Notes: a model not told the origin generated them from the sequence alone. Positions 33,652-43,296 are shown, numbered from the stretch's first letter. The stretch: 64,000 bases of DNA from Litorivicinus lipolyticus (GCF_009650135.1 NZ_CP045871.1:1736001-1800000); one strand, 5' to 3'. Program-made: numbers and translations.

Positions 33652-34746
33652 TTAGTTAGCAGTCTCCATGCTGGCGATGTGCAAAGTTGAAGTGGGGAAC
33701 GCGCATTGTGCCTCGTGTGCCTCGACGATGCCCAAAATTCTGAACAGAACGTCCTGTTTAACCGAGTGGTAGGTCACCCAGTCAGTGGTCTTGGTGAAGG
33801 TGTAGACAAAAAAGTCGAGCGAGCTGGACGCGAACTTGTCGAAGTTCACGATCAGGGTTTGGTTACCATCGATGTCCGCATGGCTGCGCAGCATGGCCTC
33901 GACGTCGGCGACAATGGCCGGCAACTTGGCGGCATCGTCGTAACGCACGCCGATGGTTTCGTAAATTCGCCGGTTGGTCATGCGCGACGGGTTTTCGACT
34001 GCAATCGACAAAAAGGTCGAGTTCGGAATGTACAGCGGGCGTTTGTCAAAGGTTCGAATACGCGTCAGCCGCCAGCCGATATGCTCGACCGTGCCCTCAA
34101 TTTCGCGATCTGGCGAACGCACCCAGTCTCCGACCACGAAGGGGCGATCGGTGTAGATGAAAAAGCCACCAAAAAAGTTGGCCAGCAAATCCTTGGCCGC
34201 AAAGCCGACCGCAATGCCGCCGACACCACCAAACGCCAGCACCCCAGACAAACTGAATCCGAAGGCCTGCAGCACGACCAAGGATGCGGTGATCATCACC
34301 GCGACTCGCAACAACCGCCCGATCGCCTCGGCGGTGGTGCGGTCAATTCGATCGCTGCGGCGCGGATTACTGATCAACGCCGTTTCGTAGGCCTTGACCA
34401 GGCGAATCAGGAACCAGGCGATGGCCACGACCACGCCGGTCTCGCGAATCGGATCGACCCAATCACCCAATTCCGTGCCTAGTAATGCCACTTCGGCGGC
34501 GCTGCTAAGTCCGATCGTCCAGACACCCAGACGCGCGGGGCCTTTGGCACTGGTAACGGTGGCGTGCTTGAACCCAGGTTTAGTCGCCAACGTCGCTTCG
34601 AGCCGCGTGATCGCGCGGCGCACGAAATAACCGACCAACAAGGTGATGAAAATAACGGTAAAGACCCAAATCAAGGTCTCAGCTTGGTCACGCGACAACG
34701 ACAAGGTGGCCAACAGCGGGTCGAGCCAGGTCCAAAATGCTTGCAC
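33652..34746 (-). CDS. Mechanosensitive channel of the MscS family (YbdG-like), 364 aa
   Basis: The protein has four to five N-terminal membrane helices. The pore-lining helix and the start of the beta domain read LAFGGVGGIAVGFAAKDLLANFFGGFFIYTDRPFVVGDWV (the stretch runs about residues 169-208), with the Gly/Ala packing motif of MscS. The cytoplasmic domain follows (EGTVEHIGWRLTRIRTFD; YIPNSTF). The longer N-terminus fits the YbdG/MscM group, which protects against mild osmotic downshock. Start is GTG with AAGGA 6 bases upstream. It is followed directly by hpt. Confidence 0.9.
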   Translation of the reverse strand: MQAFWTWLDPLLATLSLSRDQAETLIWVFTVIFITLLVGYFVRRAITRLEATLATKPGFKHATVTSAKGPARLGVWTIGLSSAAEVALLGTELGDWVDPIRETGVVVAIAWFLIRLVKAYETALISNPRRSDRIDRTTAEAIGRLLRVAVMITASLVVLQAFGFSLSGVLAFGGVGGIAVGFAAKDLLANFFGGFFIYTDRPFVVGDWVRSPDREIEGTVEHIGWRLTRIRTFDKRPLYIPNSTFLSIAVENPSRMTNRRIYETIGVRYDDAAKLPAIVADVEAMLRSHADIDGNQTLIVNFDKFASSSLDFFVYTFTKTTDWVTYHSVKQDVLFRILGIVEAHEAQCAFPTSTLHIASMETAN

Positions 34747-34870
34747 AGCTAATCCTTAAATGACGAATGGCGAGGGTACCCAAATCGTCGCGGGCTGTCA
34801 CACCAAACCCTCGTGTTTCAGCCGCACCGGCGCTACTCTAGGCGCACTAAAAAATCCAAAGGAAGTCCCC

Positions 34871-35863
34871 ATGAAAGCCATGCTATTGCCCGCCTTCGGC
34901 GATTCGTTTATCGCCGGCGAAATACCGACCCCAACCCCCGGCGCCGGCCAAGTCCGTATCAAAGTTGAAGCGTCCAGCGTTAATCCCATCGACACCAAAA
35001 TCCGCATCGGCGCGGTGCCCGCGGTCAGCCCGGCCCTGCCCGGCGTATTGCACGGCGATGTCGCCGGTACCATTGATGCGATCGGCGACGGCGTCACCGG
35101 CTTTGCCATCGGTGATCGGGTCTACGGCATTGCCGGCGGCTTCAAAGGCACCCACGGCGCCCTGGCCGAGTACATGGTGGTCAACCCCGCAATGATCGCC
35201 CACATGCCCACCAGCCTCGACTTTGCCGAAGCCGCAGCCATGCCGCTGGTGGCCTGCACCGCGTGGATCGCACTCTTTAACAAAGCCGGGCTGCAAGCAG
35301 GTGATCGTTTATTGGTTCAGGGCGGCACCGGTGGCGTTGGCCACATCGCGGTACAGCTGGCCGCACTGGCGGGTGCGGACGTGACCGCGACCGTGTCCAG
35401 CGATCAAAAAGCCGAGTGGGCGCTGCGCATGGGCGCCAACCATGCCATCCGCTACGACAAATGGGACGACGTCAAAGCCGAGGCCCAGGCGCGCGGTGAC
35501 CTGGGTTTCGATTTGGTCTTTGACACCCCCGGCGGGATTGGTTTGGATCGCAGCATCGAAGCCTGCGCACGCAACGGCACCGTGGTTGGCATTGCCGGAC
35601 GCAACGAACACAACTTGGGACTGGTCCACTCGATGGAGTTGACGCTGAAGTTTGCGTTTTTGATTGGTTACTTTGTCGATCCCAGCAAGCGCCAGCAAGA
35701 CATCGGCGACATGCTGGCGAAGATGGCCGCCTTCGTCGACGCCGGCAAACTGACGCCGGTGATTGGTGAAAGCTACCCCATGTCCGAGGTCAACGAAGCG
35801 CACGCACGCTTAGAGCGCGGCGGCTTTATGGGCAAGATCGTGTTGACCCAAGACCTGGCATAA
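34871..35863 (+). CDS. Zinc-independent MDR quinone oxidoreductase, 330 aa
   Basis: This is a medium-chain dehydrogenase/reductase of the quinone-reductase branch. EASSVNPIDTKIRIG (about 31-45) is the N-terminal signature, LPGVLHGDVAGTIDAIGDGV follows, and the NADPH motif is LVQGGTGGVGHIAVQLAALAG (about 149-169). The Cys ligands of the structural and catalytic zinc are absent. Likely substrates are quinones or enones. Start is ATG 34871, with GGAAG just upstream; the open frame before it lacks similarity. It is convergent with glcF, three bases apart. Confidence 0.88.
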   Translation: MKAMLLPAFGDSFIAGEIPTPTPGAGQVRIKVEASSVNPIDTKIRIGAVPAVSPALPGVLHGDVAGTIDAIGDGVTGFAIGDRVYGIAGGFKGTHGALAEYMVVNPAMIAHMPTSLDFAEAAAMPLVACTAWIALFNKAGLQAGDRLLVQGGTGGVGHIAVQLAALAGADVTATVSSDQKAEWALRMGANHAIRYDKWDDVKAEAQARGDLGFDLVFDTPGGIGLDRSIEACARNGTVVGIAGRNEHNLGLVHSMELTLKFAFLIGYFVDPSKRQQDIGDMLAKMAAFVDAGKLTPVIGESYPMSEVNEAHARLERGGFMGKIVLTQDLA

Positions 35864-35866
35864 CGC

Positions 35867-37084
35867 CTAGGCGCAGGCTTCGTCGATCAACTCGATCCAG
35901 TGTTTGACCGGCGTCGCCGCGCCCGTTTCGATGTGCAAGTGACAGCCGATATTGGCGGTCGCAATCACATCCGGCCGGCCCGCTTCCAGGGCCTCTACTT
36001 TGCGACCCAGCAGCTGTTGTGACAACTCGGGCTGGGTAATCGAATAGGTGCCCGCGCTGCCACAGCACAGGTGTGAGTCCGCCACCGTGGTCAGCTCGAA
36101 CCCGGCCTCACGCAAGTAACGCTCCGCCACCCCGACGATCTTTTGACCGTGTTGCAACGTGCACGGCGCGTGAAATGCCACCTTGGTGTCCTTGGCCGCC
36201 AGCTTCAACGACTCAATAGACAAATCCGCAAACACTTCGGTCATGTCTTTGCACAGCGCGGCGACACGCTTGGCTTTGTCGGCATAGGCCGGATCGCCGG
36301 CCAACAGATGGCCGTACTCTTTAATCATCACCCCGCAGCCACTGGCGGTAATCACCAGCGCTTCGGCGCCCGCTTCAATCGACGGCCACCAGGCATCAAT
36401 GTTGGCACGCATGGCATCCAACCCGCCGGCTTGGTCGTTCAGGTGATAAGCCACTGCGCCACAGCACCCGGCTTCGGGCGCGGCACGCAAGCTGATCCCC
36501 AGCCGATCCAAAATACGCGCGGCCGAGGCGTTGACGTTCGGGGTGGCGCCGGGTTGGGCGCAGGCATCCAGCACCAGCATGCTGCGTGCATGATCATTGA
36601 CCGGCCACGGCGTGGCGGTGCGCTTGGGCGGTATTTTCTTGCCCAGTTTGCCCGGCACGACCGGTTTAAAGGCCTGGCCAACTTTAAGTAAGGCGGTGAA
36701 CAACGGGCGATTGGGCAACACGCTGATCAGGGCCTGACGGGTCAAACGTTCGGTGAACGAACGCGGCACTTCTTTCTCGATGATGTGGCGCCCAATGTCG
36801 ATCAACTTGCCGTACTCGACTCCCGACGGACAGGTGGTTTCGCACGAGCGACAGGTCAAACAGCGATCCAGGTGGGTACGAGTCTTTTCGGTGACCTCGT
36901 GACCTTCAAGCATCTGTTTCATCAGATAAATACGACCGCGCGGGCTGTCCAGCTCGTCACCCAAGACCTGATAAGTCGGGCAGGTGGCGGTGCAAAACCC
37001 ACAGTGAACGCATTTGCGCAGGATCGACTCGGCGGTCTTGCCCTCGGGCGTATTCGCGTACTTTTTAACAATCGACGTTTGCAT
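35867..37084 (-). CDS. glcF: Glycolate oxidase iron-sulfur subunit GlcF
   Basis: GlcF carries electrons from the flavin subunits to the quinone pool. Two 4Fe-4S motifs are visible near the N-terminus: CVHCGFCTATCP (about residues 25-36) and CLTCRSCETTCP (about 75-86). Two CCG-type cysteine-rich motifs follow: GCCGAVAYHL (about 206-215) and CCGSAGTYS (about 344-352), typical of the heterodisulfide-reductase-like module. The length of 405 matches E. coli GlcF. Last gene of glcDEF; only two bases separate it from glcE. Confidence 0.94.
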   Translation of the reverse strand: MQTSIVKKYANTPEGKTAESILRKCVHCGFCTATCPTYQVLGDELDSPRGRIYLMKQMLEGHEVTEKTRTHLDRCLTCRSCETTCPSGVEYGKLIDIGRHIIEKEVPRSFTERLTRQALISVLPNRPLFTALLKVGQAFKPVVPGKLGKKIPPKRTATPWPVNDHARSMLVLDACAQPGATPNVNASAARILDRLGISLRAAPEAGCCGAVAYHLNDQAGGLDAMRANIDAWWPSIEAGAEALVITASGCGVMIKEYGHLLAGDPAYADKAKRVAALCKDMTEVFADLSIESLKLAAKDTKVAFHAPCTLQHGQKIVGVAERYLREAGFELTTVADSHLCCGSAGTYSITQPELSQQLLGRKVEALEAGRPDVIATANIGCHLHIETGAATPVKHWIELIDEACA

Positions 37085-37086
37085 AA

Positions 37087-38133
37087 TTAAAACTCGGGGT
37101 GGAAACGGCCGCGGTTAAACAGCCCTTTAGGATCGAAACTGGTTTTGATGCGGCTGTGCAGGGCTGCCATGCCGGCATCCAGCGGTTGGAACACCGGCGC
37201 GCCCTGACCACGATACAGAGTGGCGTGACCGCCCATCGCCTTAACCTCGGCACGCAGTTGCAGCGGGTCAACGTCGCTGGTGATCCAGCGCTGGGCGCCG
37301 CCCCACTCCAGTAGCGACGGTTCACTGCCGGCCATCGCCTGGACCGGTGCCACCTGGGGCACACTGACCCGCCACAGCGTTGGCGCCTCGCTGACTGACT
37401 CGTGGGTCAGCTCGCTCATCGCATGCCACGGCGCATCAACCACCGTGCCGCCCAATTCCGTCGCCGCCGCATCGACCGCACTGGCGGCGCCACTAAGGCG
37501 AATGTAGGCGACGCCCGCAGCCCAGGCCGTGGCGGTAATCGGCAGCGGCTTGCCAGCCAAGGCATTAAAACGCGCTACCGCGTCGGCCGCTGACATCTGA
37601 AACATCAGGGTGGTTTCGGCTTTGGCCACCGGCAGCACTTTCAAGCTGACTTCAGTGATCGCCCCGAGTGTGCCGTGGGACGCGGTCATCACACGGCTGA
37701 TGTCATAGCCGGCGACGTTTTTCATGACTTCACCGCCAAAGCGCAAGTGCTCACCCTGGCCGTTGATCATGCGCACACCCAGCATGTAGTCACGGGCGCT
37801 GCCGGTGTAGGGGCGTGCCGGACCCGAGACACCCGTGGCGATGGTGCCGCCGATGGTCGCGGTCGGACCAAAACCGGGTGGCTCGAATGGCAGCGACTGG
37901 CCTTGTTCGGCCAGTGCCGCGTTGACGTCCGACAACAGCGTGCCGGCGCGCACCGTCATCACCAGCTCAACCGGCTGGTAGTTGACGATGCCCTGGTGGC
38001 CGCTGAGGTCGAGGGATTGACCGACAAACTCGGCGCCCAAAAAGTCTTTGCTGCGACCGCCATGGATCGCCAGCGTCGTGTCGTTATCGAAGGCCGTTTT
38101 AACCTGGTCGACCAGGGCCTGCGTCATGTCCAT
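37087..38133 (-). CDS. glcE: Glycolate oxidase FAD-binding subunit GlcE
   Basis: GlcE is the second FAD-binding subunit, with GlcD. The FAD_binding_4 motifs are GFGPTATIGGTIATGVSGPARPYTG-like (about residues 86-110), RDYMLGVRMINGQGE and FGGEVMKNVAGYDISRVM. The C-terminal end (LHSRIKTSFDPKGLFNRGRF) fits the family. ATG 38133 overlaps the glcD stop by one base. Confidence 0.93.
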   Translation of the reverse strand: MDMTQALVDQVKTAFDNDTTLAIHGGRSKDFLGAEFVGQSLDLSGHQGIVNYQPVELVMTVRAGTLLSDVNAALAEQGQSLPFEPPGFGPTATIGGTIATGVSGPARPYTGSARDYMLGVRMINGQGEHLRFGGEVMKNVAGYDISRVMTASHGTLGAITEVSLKVLPVAKAETTLMFQMSAADAVARFNALAGKPLPITATAWAAGVAYIRLSGAASAVDAAATELGGTVVDAPWHAMSELTHESVSEAPTLWRVSVPQVAPVQAMAGSEPSLLEWGGAQRWITSDVDPLQLRAEVKAMGGHATLYRGQGAPVFQPLDAGMAALHSRIKTSFDPKGLFNRGRFHPEF

Positions 38134-39632
38134 TAAAAACGCTCCAATTCAGGGTGTGGCAATTCGCCATTGTGCACGTGCATGTGGCCAAACTCGGCGC
38201 ACCGGTTCAGGGTCGGGATGGCTTTGCCGGGGTTCATCAACCCCTTGTCATCGAAGGCCGCTTTAAAGTCGTGGAACTGCTGCAGTTCCGCACCCGGGAA
38301 CTGGACGCACATTTCGTGGATCTTTTCGACGCCGACGCCGTGTTCGCCGGTAATAGTGCCACCGTGTTCGACACAGGTGGTCAAAATTTCCGAGCCATAC
38401 TGGGCGGCGCGTTCCGCTTCGCCGGCATCGTTGCCATCAAACATGATCAGCGGGTGCAAATTACCGTCCCCGGCGTGGAACACGTTGGCACAGCGCAGGC
38501 CGTATTTTTGCTGCATGTCTTCGATCTTTTTTAGCACCGCCGGCAGCTCGCCACGCGGGATGGTACCGTCCATGCAGTAGTAGTCCGGGCTCATCTGGCC
38601 GACCGCGGGAAAGGCGTTTTTACGGCCCTTCCAAAACAGCTCACGCTCGGCATCATCACGGGCCACTTTGACCTCGACCGCACCGGCCTTGGTCAACACC
38701 GCACTGACGTCGGCGATGTGTTCGGCCACTTCCGCTTCGTTACCGTCGACTTCGCACAACAGCAGCGCCTCGGCCCAGGTCGGGTAGCCGGCATTCAAAA
38801 AGTTTTCCGCAGCTTGCAGGCTGAACTTGTCCATCATTTCCAAGCCGGCCGGAATGATGCCGGCAGCGACAATTTCACCGACCGCTCGACCGGCCGTGGC
38901 TAGGTCATCAAAGGCGGCCATCGCGACCTTGGTCACCGTCGGCGTCGGCAGTAACTTCAACTTGGCCTCGACCACGACCGCCAACATGCCCTCGGATCCG
39001 ACCAAACCGGCCATCAAATCAAAGCCCTCGGTGTCCAGCGCTTGGCTGCCAAAGCTGAGTTCTTCGCCTTCGATGGTGATGACCGTGGCCTGCATCACGT
39101 TGTGAACGGTTAAGCCGTATTTCAAGCAGTGAACGCCACCCGAGTTTTCGGCGATGTTACCGCCGATCGAGCAGGCAATTTGGCTTGAGGGGTCCGGCGC
39201 ATAGTAAAGCCCGTACGGGGCTGCGGCTTGGGTTACCGCGGCATTGCGAATGCCCGGCTCGACCGTGATCACGCGCGCCACCGGGTCCAGCGCCTTGATC
39301 GCGGACATTTTGGTCAACGACAACAGCACCCCGCCCTCGTGCGGCATCGCGCCGCCGGACAAACCGGTTCCGGCCCCGCGCGTCACCACCGGGATGTCCT
39401 CGGCATAGCAGGCTTTAAGCACCGCGATCACTTCCGCTTTGGTCGCCGGTAAAGCCACTACCATCGGTAAACGCCGATACGGCGCCAAGCCATCGGTCTC
39501 GAACGGACGCAGGTCTTCATCTTTGTGTTTGAGTTGCGAGGGCGTCAGAATCAACTGCAAGCGCGGGACGATGCGCGCGCGGCGCTCGTCAATCGTGGCT
39601 TGGTCAAGCAGGTCTTGGGTCATAGCGTTCAT
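38133..39632 (-). CDS. glcD: Glycolate oxidase subunit GlcD
   Basis: GlcD oxidises glycolate to glyoxylate, feeding the glyoxylate pathway. The 499 residues hold the FAD domain (VVTRGAGTGLSGGAMPHEGG, about 81-100; SSQIACSIGGNIAENSGGVH, about 149-168) and a C-terminal domain ending with CVEHGGTITGEHGVGVEK (about 437-454), which carries the conserved His residues. The start at 39632 has GAGGA about 8 bases upstream. A PdhR/GlcC-like palindrome lies 42 bases before it. No glcC, glcG or glcB accompanies the operon in the window. Confidence 0.95.
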   Translation of the reverse strand: MNAMTQDLLDQATIDERRARIVPRLQLILTPSQLKHKDEDLRPFETDGLAPYRRLPMVVALPATKAEVIAVLKACYAEDIPVVTRGAGTGLSGGAMPHEGGVLLSLTKMSAIKALDPVARVITVEPGIRNAAVTQAAAPYGLYYAPDPSSQIACSIGGNIAENSGGVHCLKYGLTVHNVMQATVITIEGEELSFGSQALDTEGFDLMAGLVGSEGMLAVVVEAKLKLLPTPTVTKVAMAAFDDLATAGRAVGEIVAAGIIPAGLEMMDKFSLQAAENFLNAGYPTWAEALLLCEVDGNEAEVAEHIADVSAVLTKAGAVEVKVARDDAERELFWKGRKNAFPAVGQMSPDYYCMDGTIPRGELPAVLKKIEDMQQKYGLRCANVFHAGDGNLHPLIMFDGNDAGEAERAAQYGSEILTTCVEHGGTITGEHGVGVEKIHEMCVQFPGAELQQFHDFKAAFDDKGLMNPGKAIPTLNRCAEFGHMHVHNGELPHPELERF

Positions 39633-39673
39633 GCGGCAATCCTCGTTTGAGCGAGCTTAGTTATACCGCATGG

Positions 39674-39694
39674 TAAATTGGTCTGACCAATTTA
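39674..39694. promoter_or_regulatory. GntR/FadR-type operator upstream of glcDEF
   Basis: TAAATTGGTC and GACCAATTTA are exact inverted arms around a single T. The core TTGGTC-T-GACCAA closely resembles the PdhR consensus (ATTGGTnnnACCAAT) of the FadR-like GntR subfamily, to which GlcC and LldR also belong. The site is 42 bases before the glcD start, a plausible repressor position. No GntR gene is adjacent, so the regulator is encoded elsewhere. Confidence 0.75.
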
Positions 39695-39727
39695 TCCAGT
39701 CATTGCCAACCCGTCACGCCAAACGTC

Positions 39728-40069
39728 TTAGTCCAGCGCCGGCGCAGGGCCCCACTCGTTTTCACGCGCGTCACCGGCGCGCAATCCAAAGTACAGTGTG
39801 GCGATAAAACCGATACCCGGTACCAACACCACCAGCCCCCACCAGCCGCGGTGCCCGATGTCGTGGATACGCCGCACCAGCAGCGCCACATAGGGCACGA
39901 ACAACAATAGCCCCAGTAAGTTGGCAAGCCCTGACCACACTGCCCCCAAAATAATATTGGCGGCCACCGAGAACAGCGCCCACCACCAAAACTCGGCGCG
40001 AGAAGAGCGCGTATGGAAATCAAAGCACCGGTTGAACCCCATTTTTACTGCGTCGACAAAGCCAATCAT
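39728..40069 (-). CDS. DUF805 family membrane protein, 113 aa
   Basis: The protein has the family's start (MIGFVDAVKMGFNRCFDFHTRSSR, here 24 residues in all, with the amphipathic lead and R-S-S-R-A-E-F-W-W-W), three hydrophobic helices, and the conserved RRIHDIGHRGWWGLVVLVP between the second and third. AGGAG 5 bases before ATG 40069 decides the start over the longer frame. The function of DUF805 proteins is unknown. It lies alone between glcDEF and the thiamine genes. Confidence 0.85.
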   Translation of the reverse strand: MIGFVDAVKMGFNRCFDFHTRSSRAEFWWWALFSVAANIILGAVWSGLANLLGLLLFVPYVALLVRRIHDIGHRGWWGLVVLVPGIGFIATLYFGLRAGDARENEWGPAPALD

Positions 40070-40126
40070 ATGTTCTCCTGTGTCTATGCCACGGTTATGC
40101 GGCCTGCGGACCAATAAAAAAACGGA

Positions 40127-40741
40127 CTAATCGCCAATTCGGTAGCTGGGTGCGCCCAAACGCTCTAAATCGGCGGCGTCATGGGTAATCAGCAAAACCG
40201 TTTTGCCCTGACGATTGACCTGGCTCACGGCCGCCAGTGCATCCTCGCGGCTGGCCGGGTCCAATGCCGAAAACGGCTCGTCCAACAGCATCACCGGGCG
40301 CGGGCTGACTAAACAACGCGCCAGCGCAACGCGTTGCTGTTGACCGCCGCTGAGTTCCCCCGGCAAACGCTGGGCCAACTCGCCGATGTCCAGGGTCGCC
40401 AGTGCCGCCGCACACACCTGGCGCTGGACCGGATCCAGCAAACGCGGGGACAGCCCCAAACCGACGTTATCCAGCACCGACAGGTGCTCGAACAAATTAT
40501 CGCCTTGAAACAGCACTGCGAACGGGCGATGACTCGGCCCCTGGGCCAGCACCGACTGATCCCCCCAACGGATGTCGCCGCTGTCGGCCACCAAAAAACC
40601 AGCCAACAGGTTAAACAGCGTCGATTTGCCCGCCCCGCTGGGGCCGACCACACCGAGCATGGCGCCGGCGGCGACACTGAAGTCAAACACCAAAGGCGGG
40701 TATTCGGGGTAGGTATAGGTCAACTGGTCAACGCGTAGCAT
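40127..40741 (-). CDS. thiQ: Thiamine ABC transporter ATPase ThiQ
   Basis: ThiQ powers uptake of thiamine and its phosphates. Walker A is VVGPSGAGKSTLFNLLAG (about residues 32-49), the Q-loop VLFQGDNLFEHLSV, the signature LSGGQQQRVALARCL, Walker B MLLDEPFSALDP and the switch His LLITHD. At 204 residues it has the short form typical of ThiQ. GGAG 5 bases before ATG 40741 favours this over the GTG two codons upstream. It overlaps thiP by 14 bases. Confidence 0.92.
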   Translation of the reverse strand: MLRVDQLTYTYPEYPPLVFDFSVAAGAMLGVVGPSGAGKSTLFNLLAGFLVADSGDIRWGDQSVLAQGPSHRPFAVLFQGDNLFEHLSVLDNVGLGLSPRLLDPVQRQVCAAALATLDIGELAQRLPGELSGGQQQRVALARCLVSPRPVMLLDEPFSALDPASREDALAAVSQVNRQGKTVLLITHDAADLERLGAPSYRIGD

Positions 40742-42260
40742 GTGCACTCCGAGTGCGGTGAGCCCAAATAAACAACAGCCAAACCGGCAGCCACAGCCAC
40801 AGCGCTAAGGCAAAGGCGTCCTGGGTTCGATAGCTGCCCAGCTTTTGATACAGCAAATACGGTAGCGTCTGGAAGTTTTCGGTGCCAAACAGCGCGATCA
40901 CGCCAAAATCGCCCAGGCTTAGGCCAAACGCAAACACCCAGCCCCACACCAGCACCGGTTTTAGCACCGCCAAGTCAATCCGCCATACCCGGGTCACCCC
41001 GTGAAGCGCCCACTGCAGCGCCAAGCGGTCGCTACGGGTGTGATGGCGATCCATCGCCGGCCACAGCACGGCGCCGACGAAGGGCAGGCACAGCAACACA
41101 TTGGACAACACCACGGCCGCGCCCGGTGACACCCATCCGCCGCCGCGGGCGAGTAAAAACAAGCCCAGCGCCAGCACCTGGGTCGGCACCATAAAGGCCA
41201 GCCAGGCCGACACCGACAACCAGCGATCCAGCCCGGAGCGACTGCGCCGTAATTGTCCCAGCACCCAGGCCATGGCGACCACCAGCGTCGCGCTTAGGCT
41301 GCCGACCCACAGCGAGGTCAGCGCCGCCTGTTGAACCGCGCGCTGCGACCACACCGCCAGCCACTGATCACCCAGTCCGCGCCAGAGCAAAGCCGCCATC
41401 GGCAGCAGCCAAAAACCCAGCACCAGCCAATACGCAATCGCAAAGCCGACCGTGCGCACCGGCCCAACGGCGCCGGTGCGATCGTTCAAAGCCAGCCACG
41501 GCGCGCGCGATCCAACCCAGGCCAAGGGCGCCAGTACCAGCAACTGCACCAGCGCAATCAGCGCCGCCCGGCCCAAATCAAAATCCAGTTTGATGGCCTG
41601 AAACAGCGCCACCTCTAGGGTCGCCCAGCGCGGGCCACCGCCCAGCACCAGCACAATCGCAAAACTGGTAAAGCACAGTAAAAACACCAGCCACCACTGG
41701 GTCACCAGCAGCCCACGGCTGCGCGGCCACAACAGCAACCCAAAGCTGCGGCGGCGACTCAGCCCCAGTTGCTGAACCAAGCGCTGCTGGTTATCCGGTA
41801 CGCGCTGCCACTGCAATTCAAGTTGGGCGGCGACCCAAGGCGCGTTCAAAAACACGTGCGCGATCAGAATGCCGGTCAGCCCGTAAAGCCCGCCACTAAG
41901 GGGCATTAACCCTTTGCGGCCGTAGGCGGCGAGCACCATCAATACGACCACCAGAGTCGGCATCACCGGGACGGTGCTGAGCAAGGCCGACAGCCCGCGT
42001 GGAATCCAGCGGCGCGCCGCATGGTGGTGTAAAAACGCCAGCCCCAGGCCCAACGCCACCGACAAGGTGGCGCTGAGCGCGGCCTGAAAAACCGAACGGC
42101 CTAGTTGCTGCTGAAAGCGCGTGTCGAGCAAAAATTCAAACGGCAACCGACCGCCGGCGCTGACGATAGCGGTCAGTAACAGCCCAACCAGCCCCCACAG
42201 CAATAGATACAGTGCACGCGGCGGCCAAGCCCCGTGCACTCCGACGGGCCTACTGGCCAA
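40728..42260 (-). CDS. thiP: Thiamine ABC transporter permease ThiP
   Basis: ThiP is a fused permease of about twelve membrane helices with two BPD_transp_1 modules. The first coupling loop reads near LVQQLGLSRRRSFGLLLWP and the second near LQWALHGVTRVWRIDLAVLKP, with GLSLGDFGVIALFG after it, as in ThiP and iron permeases. The start is uncertain: TTG 42260 overlaps thiB by 11 bases, while GTG 42239 lies just past its stop and gives a protein 7 residues shorter. The thiB-thiP-thiQ order matches E. coli. Confidence 0.92.
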   Translation of the reverse strand: MASRPVGVHGAWPPRALYLLLWGLVGLLLTAIVSAGGRLPFEFLLDTRFQQQLGRSVFQAALSATLSVALGLGLAFLHHHAARRWIPRGLSALLSTVPVMPTLVVVLMVLAAYGRKGLMPLSGGLYGLTGILIAHVFLNAPWVAAQLELQWQRVPDNQQRLVQQLGLSRRRSFGLLLWPRSRGLLVTQWWLVFLLCFTSFAIVLVLGGGPRWATLEVALFQAIKLDFDLGRAALIALVQLLVLAPLAWVGSRAPWLALNDRTGAVGPVRTVGFAIAYWLVLGFWLLPMAALLWRGLGDQWLAVWSQRAVQQAALTSLWVGSLSATLVVAMAWVLGQLRRSRSGLDRWLSVSAWLAFMVPTQVLALGLFLLARGGGWVSPGAAVVLSNVLLCLPFVGAVLWPAMDRHHTRSDRLALQWALHGVTRVWRIDLAVLKPVLVWGWVFAFGLSLGDFGVIALFGTENFQTLPYLLYQKLGSYRTQDAFALALWLWLPVWLLFIWAHRTRSAHATR

Positions 42261-43236
42261 TCGCGCTCAAGAACTCGGCAATTACGGCCTCGCGCTGGGC
42301 TTCGACGCGCTTAGGGTCGGCCAAGCGGAACGGGGCCGGACGCGGCTGGACTTCAAAGTTGTCCGGCAGCGCCATGTCGATCACCGGGTAGGCCCAGTTA
42401 CCAGTTGGAATTGCGCTTTGAAAGGCATCCGACAGGATAAAGCTCAAAAACTCGGCCGCCAATTGCGGCTGGTCGCTGGACGCCAAAGCCGCAGCCACTT
42501 CGATTTGGCCTTGATGGCCTTCCTCGAACGCGGCCCAGGCAAAGCGCTCATCGCTCTCTGCAATGCGGTGGTACGCCGGCGACGTGGTGTACGACAGCAC
42601 CATGTCCGCTTCGCCCTGTAAGAACAGGTTGTACGCCTCGCTCCAACCCGGGGTGACGGTCAAAATACTGTCGGCCACGTCAGCCCAAAATTCGCCGGCG
42701 CGATCGCCGTAGACGGATTTAACCCACAACAATAGTCCCAATCCAGGCGTCGAGGAGCGCGGATCTTGGATCACTAATTTCACGTCCGCCGGCAGGTTGC
42801 GCAGGGATTCGAGGCTGCTGGGCACCTGGGTCAAACGGTCGCTTTGGTAAACAAAGGCAAAGATCGAGTAGTCAAAAGGTACAAAGGTGGCGTCGGTCCA
42901 GGGTAGCGGCAACGGCAGGCTCAAACGTTGCATCGGCCAATCGTGGGTTGCAAACAAGCCGGTGGCGCGCGCCAATTCCATGGTGTTGGTGTCCAAGCCC
43001 AACACGATATCGGTGTCGGTGCTGTCCCCTTCCAATTGAATTTTGCGCAGCAAGCCAATCGATGATTCACCGGTGACAAAGCGCAGATCGCACTCGCACT
43101 GGGCTTCAAAGGCGGCTTCAATCGCCGGCGCCGGACCCCAATCCGCGGCAAAGGCGTCGTAGGTCGACACCGTTAACACGGGTTTGGCCAGCGCCGACAT
43201 CGGCAGCAATAAGGACAGGACTAGTGTTTTGTTCAT
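42250..43236 (-). CDS. thiB: Periplasmic thiamine-binding protein ThiB
   Basis: A signal peptide (about 1-17, ending ALA) is followed by PVLTVSTYDAFAADWGPAPA, the typical ThiB start (thiamine-binding TbpA). Later come QCECDLRFVTGESSIGLL, DIVLGLDTNTMELA and FDYSIFAFVYQS, all conserved positions in the thiamine-binding family; TTSPAYH and GNWAYPV are near the ligand pocket. It heads the operon behind the TPP riboswitch, with GGAG before ATG 43236. Confidence 0.93.
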   Translation of the reverse strand: MNKTLVLSLLLPMSALAKPVLTVSTYDAFAADWGPAPAIEAAFEAQCECDLRFVTGESSIGLLRKIQLEGDSTDTDIVLGLDTNTMELARATGLFATHDWPMQRLSLPLPLPWTDATFVPFDYSIFAFVYQSDRLTQVPSSLESLRNLPADVKLVIQDPRSSTPGLGLLLWVKSVYGDRAGEFWADVADSILTVTPGWSEAYNLFLQGEADMVLSYTTSPAYHRIAESDERFAWAAFEEGHQGQIEVAAALASSDQPQLAAEFLSFILSDAFQSAIPTGNWAYPVIDMALPDNFEVQPRPAPFRLADPKRVEAQREAVIAEFLSAIGQ

Positions 43237-43296
43237 GGCTCGCTCCAGTTAATTCACCAGGCGGCATAAGGTAGGACTCGGTCCGTAAAAGGACTG

